From: an uncultured Lachnospiraceae bacterium
GTDB taxonomy: Bacteria > Bacillota > Clostridia > Lachnospirales > Lachnospiraceae
Assembly (NCBI GenBank): GCA_900551235.1
Contig: URUU01000018.1
Span: 1-37,571, forward strand
Direction of reading: 5' to 3'
Length of the DNA stretch: 37,571 bases
The notes beneath the pieces are model-generated. The model was not told where the DNA came from. It searched no databases and worked only from the letters and a program-made list of their open reading frames with translations. The position numbers and the translations under genes were made by a program. Of the stretch, positions 8,407-16,454 are shown in pieces. Each line of letters starts with the position of its first letter. Position 1 is the first letter of the stretch.

Positions 8407-10980
8407 TCATTTCTTTTTTACTGCGGACCATCTTCCTTTTGTTGTTCCGTTTACACCACGCACACGAATATAGTATTTCTTATTTTTCTTTAATCCTTTG
8501 ATCGTATATTTCAGTTTTGTGGTCGTCTTTGTTTTTGCTTTCTTAAACTGTTTGTTGGCCGCATACTGGATCTGGTATTTCTTCGCATTTTTTACCTTTT
8601 TAAACTGAACCTGGATCTTCGCTTTGGATCTCGTTAATTTGATGGACGGCTTGCCTACTTTTATGGTCTGCTGCGGTTTTGTCTGGGAATCCTCCGGCTG
8701 TGTGTTTCCATTATCACTTCCGGAACCGCCGGTTTCTCCAACCTGTATTTTCAGAGTTCCGGTATAATATTTCGTCTTTGCAGAAATCACAGCCGTTCCA
8801 TTTCCATTTGCCGTAATTTTTCCGTTTGCATCCACAGATGCGATGGACGGATTATCAGAACTCCAGATAATTCCATCCTGTTTAAAAGAAATAACAAAAT
8901 ATTTGAATCCCGGATTGACCAGCTTTACTTCTGCATTCTGCGTCTCATTTAATTTCATTCTTGAATTTGCCTGTACTGCCAGTTCATACGTATATTTTTC
9001 CGAACCGCCCCAGATAATTCCTGGCGTATTGGCTGCTTCACTGAACGTTTCACCCGGAATCTCGATCACTGCTGTCGTATCTTTATTTGCCGGTTTTGTA
9101 CAGTCTGCATCAGCCGTTTCATCAGAAAATACCTGAACCCAGGTATAACCACCGTCAATATAGTAACATCCGATTCCGATGGTATTTGCCTTTTCAAGCA
9201 GAATATTTGCTTTATGTCCGCTGGAATTCATCCACTGATCCATAACACCGTCCGATGTCGTGCTTCCGATTGCTACATTTTCTGCCACCATTTTCGCATT
9301 TGCAGAGAAACAGCTTGTCCCATTTGGTCTTGTATGGGAAAACAATACTGCCTGTTCCTCCGCACGCACCATAGCCGTATCCAGCAGACTTTCTTCCATT
9401 TTTAATTCTCCAAGTCCTGCTTTTTTCCTCTCTGCATTGACAAGTGCAAGTACTTCATAAGCCTTCTGATAATCTCTTGTTCCGCTGATGGAAACATACT
9501 CTGCACGATGAAGTCCGTTATTTCCAAACGGAATCAGTTCTTTATTTTCGCAGGTGATTTTTACGCCCTGTGGAAATGCATTTTCATCGACCCACTGCGT
9601 TGTCGCCGGCAGTGTGATCTCTTCCAGGCTCCTGCAATAAGTAAATGCCTGTCGATTGATCTTCTCTACTTTTCCAAGATAAACATGCTCCAGATCATAA
9701 CACTGGGCAAAATCTGCATAACCCACTTCTTTAAGATTCTCTGCCCGAAAGGTGACCAGACTCTTACAACTGTTAAAAACAGAACCGCCCCAGTCTGTCA
9801 TTCGATCCGGGAGTATCACTTCCTTCAGACTGTTGCATCCTAAAAAAGTTCGCATCTCCAGATAATCCAGCGCATCCCCAAAATCAATCGCAGTCAATCC
9901 GCTGCAATCTTCAAACATACGATATACCGTCTGCTTCAGACCGTTTCCGAATTTTACAGATGTAAGTCCCCGACACGCTTCAAATGTAAAATCGCCCTCC
10001 AGTGTAGTCAGACTGTCCGGCAGAATCAGTTCTCCGGTAAGCGATGCACTGTAAAAAGCTCCTTCTCCAAGTGTGGTAATTTTTCCTAAATCCACAGTTT
10101 TCAGACGGCTCACGCCCCGGAATGCATAATCTGCGATTTTCGTGCATCCTTCCGGAATCTGATACGTTTCGTCCTTCTTTTCTGCCGGATAAATAACCAG
10201 CTCATCACCTGATTTGCTGAACAGTATACCATCTTTTACCATATAAGTCTCATTTCCTTCTGCCAGAGTATACTCTTCGATGCCGCAATTTAAAAAGACC
10301 AGTGATTCGATATCCGTCACGCCTTTTGGAATTTCAAACGAAGTAAGTGCCGTATCCTGAAATACAAACCGTCCATAAGAAGTCACACCTTTTCCGGAAT
10401 ATTGCATCATCGAGCTGCATTTTGCAAAAGCTCCCTGCTCCAAAGTCGTGACGCCATCTGGCAGAATAGCTGCTTCCAGACTGTAACACTGAAAAAATGC
10501 TCCTCTTTTTATCGTTGTCAGTGTATCAGGAAATACGACTTCTGTCACATTTGTACAATCATAGAAAGCCTGTATTCCTATCTCTGTAATTCCATTTTCA
10601 ATCACGATCTTTGTAATTGTTTTTTTCTGGTCTTTCCATGGAATCTCAGAAGTATCCGAATAATCTGCGATTGCACCGGTTCCTGAAATTGTCAGCACTC
10701 CATTGTCCAATGCCCATGTAGCTGTTTCACCACAGCTTTCATTTTGTGCTGTCCGTGAAACTTTTTTATTTTTCATTGTTTCCGAAACTTTTTCATTATT
10801 TTTCTGAAATTCTTCTTCATATCCGGAAACCGGCTCTTTTTTCTCTTCTTTTATCTTGTCTGCTTCTGTCTTATTTTCCTGCATAATCGGTGCTGCTGTT
10901 ACATTTATTCCTGACAGATAAACAGGTGCTGTCAATATTGCTGCCGATAATGTCCAAAGTAATACTTTTCTCCAATGCAT
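8407..10980 (-). CDS. Secreted LRR (BspA-type) + CAP/SCP + Ig-like + Fn3 surface protein
   Basis: An exported protein of 857 residues. Residues 1-30 form a signal peptide (WRKVLLWTLSAAILTAPV). Residues 113-463 carry LRR_5/BspA-type repeats (pattern I-x-FxxC-x-L-xx-I-x-LP). Residues 513-618 form a CAP/SCP domain (ALVNAERKKAGL, FSHTRP, AENVAIG, SSGHKANIL). Residues 665-748 resemble a bacterial Ig-like (BIG2) domain, and 773-857 look like a fibronectin type III domain with a very basic end (AVKKK). No LPXTG anchor is seen, so it is probably released or held by charge. The CAP domain keeps both histidines and the glutamate of the CAP cavity. It lies 18 bases after its paralogue. Confidence 0.88.
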   Translation of the reverse strand: MHWRKVLLWTLSAAILTAPVYLSGINVTAAPIMQENKTEADKIKEEKKEPVSGYEEEFQKNNEKVSETMKNKKVSRTAQNESCGETATWALDNGVLTISGTGAIADYSDTSEIPWKDQKKTITKIVIENGITEIGIQAFYDCTNVTEVVFPDTLTTIKRGAFFQCYSLEAAILPDGVTTLEQGAFAKCSSMMQYSGKGVTSYGRFVFQDTALTSFEIPKGVTDIESLVFLNCGIEEYTLAEGNETYMVKDGILFSKSGDELVIYPAEKKDETYQIPEGCTKIADYAFRGVSRLKTVDLGKITTLGEGAFYSASLTGELILPDSLTTLEGDFTFEACRGLTSVKFGNGLKQTVYRMFEDCSGLTAIDFGDALDYLEMRTFLGCNSLKEVILPDRMTDWGGSVFNSCKSLVTFRAENLKEVGYADFAQCYDLEHVYLGKVEKINRQAFTYCRSLEEITLPATTQWVDENAFPQGVKITCENKELIPFGNNGLHRAEYVSISGTRDYQKAYEVLALVNAERKKAGLGELKMEESLLDTAMVRAEEQAVLFSHTRPNGTSCFSANAKMVAENVAIGSTTSDGVMDQWMNSSGHKANILLEKANTIGIGCYYIDGGYTWVQVFSDETADADCTKPANKDTTAVIEIPGETFSEAANTPGIIWGGSEKYTYELAVQANSRMKLNETQNAEVKLVNPGFKYFVISFKQDGIIWSSDNPSIASVDANGKITANGNGTAVISAKTKYYTGTLKIQVGETGGSGSDNGNTQPEDSQTKPQQTIKVGKPSIKLTRSKAKIQVQFKKVKNAKKYQIQYAANKQFKKAKTKTTTKLKYTIKGLKKNKKYYIRVRGVNGTTKGRWSAVKKK

Positions 10981-10998
10981 AAATAGTCTCCTTTTCTC

Positions 10999-13440
10999 TT
11001 ACTTTATCTTCGCTTTTGCGGCTCCTCTTGCTTTCAGCAGTTTTTTATATGCTTTCCGCTTTCGTTTTGGTACGTAAATCACCGTTTTTTTCGAAAGCTT
11101 TGCAAATGCCTGCGCACCTATTCTTTTTTTCTTCAGTCTTTTTGTGCGTATGATGATCTTTTTAAGATTCGGACAGTTATAAAATGCCCTCTTTCCGATT
11201 CGCTCTATCGAACCTGCGATAGTCACACTTGTTACTTTTTTATTTCCTTTAAAAGCCCTCGGTGCTATAGAAGTTACCTTGTACATAATACCTTTGACCT
11301 TGATCGATGCCGGGATCCGGATCACTTTTTTGCGTTTTATTGGCTTCATATAACGTACTTCTCTTTTCTTTGCCGCAGCAGTCGTAACTTTGTACTTTGC
11401 CCCGCCAATACGAAGAATTTTATTTTTCTGTGCCGGAACAGGATCTGGCTTCTCTTCTTCATCGTCCGTATCTTTCCTTGCTTCTGCCACCGTAAGTGCC
11501 ATGCTTGCTGAATAATATTTTGTCTTTGCCTGTATTATGGTATTTCCTGTTTTTAATCCGATCATTTTACCGGATGTATCTGCTAAAGCCACGGAAGAAT
11601 CGCCGGAACTCCAGGTAATGTTTGTGTAAACAGGAACGGAAAATGCCGAAAATCCCGGATTTACAATACAAAACGCTGCCTGTTTTGCATCCCCCACGCG
11701 CAGTCCTCCCATCAGACGAATCTTTGCCTTGTATTTATATTTTTCAGAAGTACCAACCATACTCTCTGCAAGGTCTGCCGCTTCCGCAAAAGGATCCGCT
11801 AAAAGTTCCATACGTGGTGTTGTGTTCGCATTTGCCGGCTGTACACAGTTTCCGGTAATGCTTTTCTCTGAAAAAAGCTGCGTCCACATATAACTGCCAT
11901 TTACAAAAAAACATCCAATGCCAATACTGTGAATATCCTTTTTCAGAATATTTTCCCGTTGCTCTGTCGAAGCCATCCACATTTTCATAACTTCAACTGC
12001 ATTTGTACTCCCAATTGCAATATTTTCTGCCGCCATATCCTGATTCACTGAAAAACAGCTTGTTCCATCCGGTCTTGTATGTGAAAACAACAGTGACAGT
12101 TCTTCTGCCCTTTTCATAGCTGACTGCAGCAGTCCGGCATCCATATTGACTGGTGAAAGTCCCTGCTTCTTTCTTTCTTCATTCACAAGACTCAAAACCT
12201 GAAATGTCATCTGATAATCTCTTGTTCCAAGAACAGAAACCTGCTCGGCATAGTGAAAACCATTTTTCCCGAAACGAACCAGTTCTGTATTTTCACACGT
12301 TACCTTCGCAGTATCCGGAAATGCATGCTCATCTGCCCAGGTTATGGACTGCGGAAGCTTTACTTCTGTAAGTGCATCGCAGCCTGTAAAGGTTCTTGCC
12401 GCGATTTTTTTCAGATGATTTCCTGCATTGATCTGTTTTATCGCCGTACAGTTTTCAAACATGCGATAACTGGTTTCTTCAAGTCCCTTTCCAAAATCTA
12501 CCGATGTAAGTTCTGTACAGTTTTCAAAAAGAAAACCGCCTTCCAGTTTTGTCAGACTGTCCGGAAGGATCAGTTTGCCGGAGAGCGAAGCTCCGTAAAA
12601 TGCCCCTTCCTCAAGTGAGACAACTCCTGTCAGATCGATACTCTTAAGGTTTTTGACATCCCGGAAAGCATAGCGCCCGATCTCGGTACATCCCTCTGGA
12701 ATCTGATAACCTTTTTCTTCTTTTTCTGCAGGATAAATCTCCAGTTTACTTCTATCTGCGTTAAACAACACACCATCTTTTGCAGAGAATTCTGTGTTAG
12801 CGGACTGTACCGTGTATTCTCCAACCGGTGTCCCAAGAAAGGTCAGTGCACTGACCTTCGTTGTCTTTTCCGGAATTTCAAAAGAAGTCAGCGCCGTTCT
12901 TTCAAATACAAAATTTTCAAAAATAACAACACCTTTTCCGGAAAAAGAAGCCAGAGAACGGCAGCCTGCAAAAGCTCCGGCGCCAAGCCTTTCCACACTT
13001 TCCGGCAGAATGACCTGTGCAAGACTGCTGCATTCAAAAAACGCACCATTTCCGATTATTTTCAATGTTTCCGGAAATACAACTTCCTCAAGATTTTCAA
13101 AATTCGAAAAACTCTGCTTTCCAATGGAAGTAATTCCCTCTTCTATTACAATTTTTCTTACAGAATCCCTTACTGCAATCCATGGAACTTCTTCTGTTCC
13201 GGAATAATCCAGCATTTCACCTTCTCCGGACACCGTCAGAACCCCCTCTTTAAACTCCCATGACACCGGCCTTTTTGATTCTTCTTTGTCCTGCCCACCC
13301 TCTTTTTCGTACTCACTTTCCGGTTCTGCTGCCCGTACCATTCCAGGTACAAAAAGCGGTGCTGTCAGCATTGCTGCTGACAAGGTATAAAGCAAATATT
13401 TTCTCCAGTCCGGTTTCTTATTTTCAATCTTTTTTTTCAA
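10999..13440 (-). CDS. Secreted LRR + CAP/SCP surface protein, paralogue with altered CAP site
   Basis: An exported protein of 813 residues, a diverged paralogue of its downstream neighbour. It has a signal peptide (WRKYLLYTLSAAMLTAPLFV), LRR_5 repeats at about 85-385, a CAP domain at about 413-520 and an Ig-like segment at 550-650. It ends in two further LRR_5 units (about 720-780) and an extremely basic tail instead of Fn3. The CAP cavity keeps FSHTRPDG and AENIAIG, but the usual GH-x-xN motif reads TEQREN, so the second histidine is lost. The start is a TTG at 13440 that overlaps the NUDIX stop codon, with AGAAAGG 10 bases upstream; no other start would keep the signal peptide. Confidence 0.86.
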   Translation of the reverse strand: MKKKIENKKPDWRKYLLYTLSAAMLTAPLFVPGMVRAAEPESEYEKEGGQDKEESKRPVSWEFKEGVLTVSGEGEMLDYSGTEEVPWIAVRDSVRKIVIEEGITSIGKQSFSNFENLEEVVFPETLKIIGNGAFFECSSLAQVILPESVERLGAGAFAGCRSLASFSGKGVVIFENFVFERTALTSFEIPEKTTKVSALTFLGTPVGEYTVQSANTEFSAKDGVLFNADRSKLEIYPAEKEEKGYQIPEGCTEIGRYAFRDVKNLKSIDLTGVVSLEEGAFYGASLSGKLILPDSLTKLEGGFLFENCTELTSVDFGKGLEETSYRMFENCTAIKQINAGNHLKKIAARTFTGCDALTEVKLPQSITWADEHAFPDTAKVTCENTELVRFGKNGFHYAEQVSVLGTRDYQMTFQVLSLVNEERKKQGLSPVNMDAGLLQSAMKRAEELSLLFSHTRPDGTSCFSVNQDMAAENIAIGSTNAVEVMKMWMASTEQRENILKKDIHSIGIGCFFVNGSYMWTQLFSEKSITGNCVQPANANTTPRMELLADPFAEAADLAESMVGTSEKYKYKAKIRLMGGLRVGDAKQAAFCIVNPGFSAFSVPVYTNITWSSGDSSVALADTSGKMIGLKTGNTIIQAKTKYYSASMALTVAEARKDTDDEEEKPDPVPAQKNKILRIGGAKYKVTTAAAKKREVRYMKPIKRKKVIRIPASIKVKGIMYKVTSIAPRAFKGNKKVTSVTIAGSIERIGKRAFYNCPNLKKIIIRTKRLKKKRIGAQAFAKLSKKTVIYVPKRKRKAYKKLLKARGAAKAKIK

Positions 13441-13940
13441 ATTTCAAAAGCCTTTCTAATACTGTCGTAATGCAAAAATTTACCCTCTGCAGCAAATGCT
13501 TCAATCTGTTTTTTTGTCGCAAACATATATCCATCGGTCTCTTCTGTCTGAAGTTTCAGATCTGCATCATCAATATCCATCACAAAACGATAGACATCAA
13601 CAAAATAATTGTCGCCTTCGCCTGGGTTTTCTCTTTTATAGGTAAATAAATAACCGCCCTGTGCGTTCCGTGCATCCAGTCCGGTCTCTTCCTCCACCTC
13701 CCGAAGAACCGCCTCGTAAGAAGCTTCCCCTGCCTGTGTAGCACCTCCGGAAACTTCCCAACATCCAGGTGCCCAGGCTTTGGTCATCACACGCTTTGTG
13801 ATCAGAAAAGTACCGTCCGGTCTTGCCACAACACCCAGAACCGTCAGATGATATTCTCCGTCTTTGAGACACCAGTCATTTCTCTTCATCGTACGGCCGG
13901 TCGGTTTTTTGTTTACATCGTATATATCCCATAATTCCAT
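13437..13940 (-). CDS. NUDIX hydrolase
   Basis: A soluble enzyme of 167 residues. The N-terminus (ELWDIYDVNKKPTGRTMKR) resembles the IPP-isomerase-like NUDIX subgroup. The NUDIX box is complete, running GGATQAGEASYEAVLREVEE with the catalytic REVEEETG following. It hydrolyses a nucleoside diphosphate linked to another moiety; the substrate is not predictable. I chose the ATG at 13940 because AGGAG lies 9 bases upstream; the open frame extends to 14036, but that runs through the promoter. It is the first gene of a run with the two LRR-CAP genes, and its stop overlaps the next start. A housecleaning enzyme leading a secreted-protein operon is unexpected. Confidence 0.88.
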   Translation of the reverse strand: MELWDIYDVNKKPTGRTMKRNDWCLKDGEYHLTVLGVVARPDGTFLITKRVMTKAWAPGCWEVSGGATQAGEASYEAVLREVEEETGLDARNAQGGYLFTYKRENPGEGDNYFVDVYRFVMDIDDADLKLQTEETDGYMFATKKQIEAFAAEGKFLHYDSIRKAFEI

Positions 13941-13977
13941 TTGTTTTATCTCCTGATTTCTATATAATTCTCTTTTT

Positions 13978-14586
13978 CTATGATAGCATTGTAGCAGAAG
14001 CTTTGCAAACAGAAATGCAAAATTGATGATAACCAAAACCGAACCAGAAAACCGTGGATTCTCCTGTCATAACCGCCTGATTGATCGAAGTCTGACCGGA
14101 CAGGATCACACCGTCCACTGCGATCGTTTCACCCGGAAGAACACGCAGGATATCTCCGACTTTTACCTGCTCTGCCGGAATGACCGTCTCCGCTCCGTCT
14201 TTTAATACTCTCTCCGTCCGCGGTGTTAAATGCACCAGTTTTTCAATGCCGGCTCTCGCTTTCGCAACGGTCAGATCCTCCAGCAGACCGCCAAGCTGCA
14301 TGATAAATGCGACCTCTCCTGCCGCAAAGATCTCACCGATGATCACCGATGCGATCAGAGCCAGTGAAACCAGCACATCCGCCTTGATGTCAAATTCTGT
14401 AACCAGCCCGATGATTGCTTCCAGTATGATCGGGGTCCCGCACAGAAGGATTGCCAGCCATGCCACATCCACTCCAAAAACCTGGATCTTTGCAATGCTC
14501 GCCGCCAGTGCAATGCCCGAAAGAACCAGACAGGTAATGTCCTTCTTTGTGCCTCCCCATTCCAGAAATTCTTCTAATTTTTCCAC
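13978..14586 (-). pseudogene. Truncated heavy-metal P1B-type ATPase (N-terminal third)
   Basis: The open frame encodes 202 residues; a complete relative has about 620-640. Residues 1-110 hold the first membrane helices (DIKADVLVSLALIASVIIGE, FAAGEVAFIMQLGGLLED). Residues 115-180 are the start of the actuator domain with its TGES dephosphorylation motif. Directly after TGES the normal SPVDK-type continuation is missing and unrelated residues (VFWFGFGYHQFC) lead to a stop. The CPC-type metal helix, DKTGT phosphorylation site and nucleotide-binding domain are all gone, so it cannot pump. The break is near 14055. It has an intact promoter, CsoR-type operators and RBS. A deletion is most likely. 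Confidence 0.88.
13980..14008 (-). promoter_or_regulatory. Promoter of the NUDIX/LRR-CAP run
   Basis: On the minus strand, TTGCAA (14008-14003) and TATCAT (13985-13980) are 17 bases apart, about 40 bases before the NUDIX start codon. The promoter lies within the last bases of the truncated ATPase frame, in sequence that appears to come from outside the original ATPase gene. Confidence 0.6.
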
Positions 14587-14603
14587 TTGAATAGCCTCCT
14601 TTG

Positions 14604-14619
14604 ATACCCATATGGGTAT
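14604..14619. promoter_or_regulatory. CsoR-type operator, proximal
   Basis: A perfect 16-base palindrome, ATACCCATATGGGTAT. The TACCC-N-GGGTA pattern is the usual binding site of CsoR/RcnR-family repressors. It lies 18 bases before the truncated ATPase start codon, downstream of the promoter. Confidence 0.72.
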
Positions 14620-14636
14620 ATGTATATGCTGTCTAT

Positions 14637-14665
14637 GCTATACCTATAGGGGTATTAGTTGTCAA
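14637..14665 (-). promoter_or_regulatory. Promoter of the truncated ATPase with a second CsoR-type operator
   Basis: On the minus strand, TTGACA (14665-14660) and TATAGC (14642-14637) are 17 bases apart. A second, nearly perfect 16-base operator, ATACCTATAGGGGTAT (14640-14655), fills the spacer and touches the -10 box. Repressor bound here would exclude RNA polymerase. The two operators are 36 bases apart start to start. Confidence 0.72.
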
Positions 14666-14675
14666 GTAAAGAAAA

Positions 14676-14725
14676 GAAAAAGAACGACTGCTTTTTGATA
14701 AATTTTATCAACAGTCATTCTTTAT
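14676..14725 (-). terminator. Terminator of the CsoR-family gene
   Basis: AAAGAACGACTG and CAGTCATTCTTT pair with one G-T position, and an inner TTGATAAA/TTTATCAA extends the stem. On the minus strand the hairpin is followed by a T-rich run. A second small hairpin, GGGG-x-CAAAAA / TTTTTG-CCCC, lies nearer the gene at 14741-14763. Confidence 0.7.
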
Positions 14726-14787
14726 TCATAACATGATATTGGGGACAAAAATTTTTTTGCCCCTGGTAGCATATATTCTCCTATGCA

Positions 14788-15063
14788 TCAGTTCATATTT
14801 GCAAAACGCTCTACTGCTTTCGTAAAATTTGCAATCGTTTTATCTGCATCGCCATGCTCAATGCCATCACGTACGTAATGCTGAATGTGTCCTTCCAGGA
14901 CTACCTGACTTGCTTTGTGCAGTGCTGATTTGGCAGCATTGATCTGCGAGAGAATGTCTTCACATGGAATATCCTCATCAATCATACGATCGATCGCCTG
15001 AACCTGACCGATGATCTTTTTTAAACGTCTGTGCAAATTTTCCGAATCCATACATTGCTTCAT
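14788..15063 (-). CDS. CsoR/RcnR-family metal-sensing repressor (DUF156)
   Basis: A small all-helical DNA-binding protein of 91 residues, the family's usual length. HRRLKKIIGQVQAIDRMI is the characteristic first helix. The metal or thiol-sensing positions read C34, H59 and then Y63 where copper-sensing CsoR has a second cysteine; H62 is adjacent. This is neither the C-H-C copper pattern nor a clear RcnR nickel pattern, so the inducer is uncertain. It should repress the neighbouring P-type ATPase promoter through the two palindromes at 14604-14655. It has its own promoter (TTGCAC at 15124-15119, TATCTT at 15101-15096) and AAGGAGAT ribosome binding site. Confidence 0.88.
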   Translation of the reverse strand: MKQCMDSENLHRRLKKIIGQVQAIDRMIDEDIPCEDILSQINAAKSALHKASQVVLEGHIQHYVRDGIEHGDADKTIANFTKAVERFANMN

Positions 15064-15428
15064 TTATTATTTATCTCCTTATTTCTTCTCCAATTAAGAT
15101 AACATTTTACCCACACTCGTGCAAGTGCCAGATGAAAAGAATCCTGGTCGTTTACAAAACGCTTGTTTGCATCTTATTATTTATGTAATATTTATTTTAT
15201 TTTTTAAATTATATTGAAATAAAAAGAGTTTTATGTTAAGATATATTCAAAGCATATTTCTTAATTTTCCTGGCATTATGTCATCTATATATTATCTAAT
15301 TCACATTTCAGAAATTCATGCTTTTCAACCAGACAAATGAATTTAAAAAGCAGGAGTTTCAAGCTGTGATAAGATAGTTCACTTAGCCATGCACTTTTAT
15401 ACACTCCTGCTAAAAGGAGGTATCGCCT
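15064..15428. other. Intergenic region between the CsoR-family and Rpn genes
   Basis: This 365-base AT-rich gap holds two divergent 5' regions and no gene. Next to the repressor is its promoter at 15096-15124. On the Rpn side, AGCAGGAGT (15349-15357) and ACTCCTGCT (15403-15411) are perfect inverted arms 45 bases apart, the second ending right against the Rpn ribosome binding site. I see nothing else convincing in 15130-15340. Confidence 0.6.
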
Positions 15429-16307
15429 ATGGTGCAAAAAGAACAGTCGACTGCAAATCGCAACTACAAAGATACCGTATTTCGTATGTTGTTTTCTGAC
15501 CGAAAGAATTTATTATCGCTTTATAATGCAGTCAGTGGTTCTCATTACGATAACCCGGAAATGCTGGAGATTGTTACATTAGAAAATGCCATTTATATGG
15601 GAATGAAAAATGATCTGGCTTTTATTATTGGTACTGACTTGTTTCTATATGAACATCAGCCTACTTATAATCCAAATATGCCATTGCGGGATTTATTTTA
15701 TATTTCCAGCGAATATCAGAAGTTAGCAGATCATAAATCCCTTTATTCTTCAGTCCTTCTGAAAATTCCAGCACCGCAGTTTATCGTATTTTATAATGGA
15801 ACTGAAAAAAAGAAAGATCATTGGGTAAACCATTTGTCAGAGGCTTTTGAAAATCTGTCCGGTGAACCGAAACTGGACCTGGAAGTCCTGACATTAAACA
15901 TCAATGAAAGGCACAATAAAGAGCTGATGGAGCAATGCCAGACTTTAAGAGAATATGCACAGTATGTAAAATGTGTACGTGAATATGCGAAGGAATTGGA
16001 ATTGAATGAAGCAGTGAAGCTGGCAGTTGATGAATGTATCCGTAATAACATTCTTTCCAAATTTCTTCGTGCAAATAAAGCTGAGGTGATCTCTATGAGT
16101 ATATTTGAATATGACAAGGAAGAGGAAGAACGCAAACTCAGAAAAGCTGAATATGAAGCCGGTGTAGCTGATGGATTTACCAACGGCAGCAATACCGCCA
16201 AAAAGGATGCTGCTATCGCTCTTGCTGCAAGAAATATGAATTCTTCTGAAATTGCTGAAATACTTCATGTTTCTATCGAATCTATTGATACATGGATTCA
16301 CTCATAA
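15429..16307 (+). CDS. Rpn-family recombination-promoting nuclease / PD-(D/E)XK putative transposase
   Basis: A 292-residue protein of the Rpn (YhgA-like) group that is abundant and multicopy in Lachnospiraceae. The N-terminus (NYKDTVFRMLFSDRKNLLSL) and the core ENAIYMGMKNDLAFIIG...LYEHQ with NPNMPLRDLFY match the family; the nuclease residues would be the D of NDLAF and the E of YEHQ. A LEVLTLNINERHN segment follows, then a helical region. The C-terminus (AARNMNSSEIAEILHVSIES) looks like a short helix-turn-helix. RBS AAAGGAGG precedes the ATG. Family members promote RecA-independent recombination in E. coli; the role here is unknown. Confidence 0.85.
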   Translation: MVQKEQSTANRNYKDTVFRMLFSDRKNLLSLYNAVSGSHYDNPEMLEIVTLENAIYMGMKNDLAFIIGTDLFLYEHQPTYNPNMPLRDLFYISSEYQKLADHKSLYSSVLLKIPAPQFIVFYNGTEKKKDHWVNHLSEAFENLSGEPKLDLEVLTLNINERHNKELMEQCQTLREYAQYVKCVREYAKELELNEAVKLAVDECIRNNILSKFLRANKAEVISMSIFEYDKEEEERKLRKAEYEAGVADGFTNGSNTAKKDAAIALAARNMNSSEIAEILHVSIESIDTWIHS

Positions 16308-16364
16308 ATTATGGCACTCCGCTTTTTTATGTTGATTTCTAATCATATTTATTTCTACGCAAAA

Positions 16365-16399
16365 GATTGTTAACCATTTTTATTTTCTGGTTGACAATC
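16365..16399 (+). promoter_or_regulatory. BirA operator of bioB, also terminator-shaped
   Basis: GATTGTTAACC (16365-16375) and GGTTGACAATC (16389-16399) are inverted arms with one mismatch. The TTGTTAAC-N15-GTTGACAA core matches the biotin repressor (BirA) operator of Gram-positive bacteria. The right arm contains the bioB -35 box, so BirA-biotinyl-AMP would block transcription. The same hairpin is followed by TTTTTTT, so as RNA it could also terminate the upstream Rpn transcript. Confidence 0.82.
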
Positions 16400-16419
16400 T
16401 TTTTTTCTCATGCTACATT
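16391..16419 (+). promoter_or_regulatory. Promoter of bioB-bioY
   Basis: TTGACA at 16391-16396 and TACATT at 16414-16419 are separated by 17 bases. The -35 box lies inside the right half of the BirA operator. The expected start is near 16426, leaving a leader of about 30 bases. Confidence 0.72.
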
Positions 16420-16454
16420 GTTACCAGCAATTTACAAGGAAGGTAAATAACATT

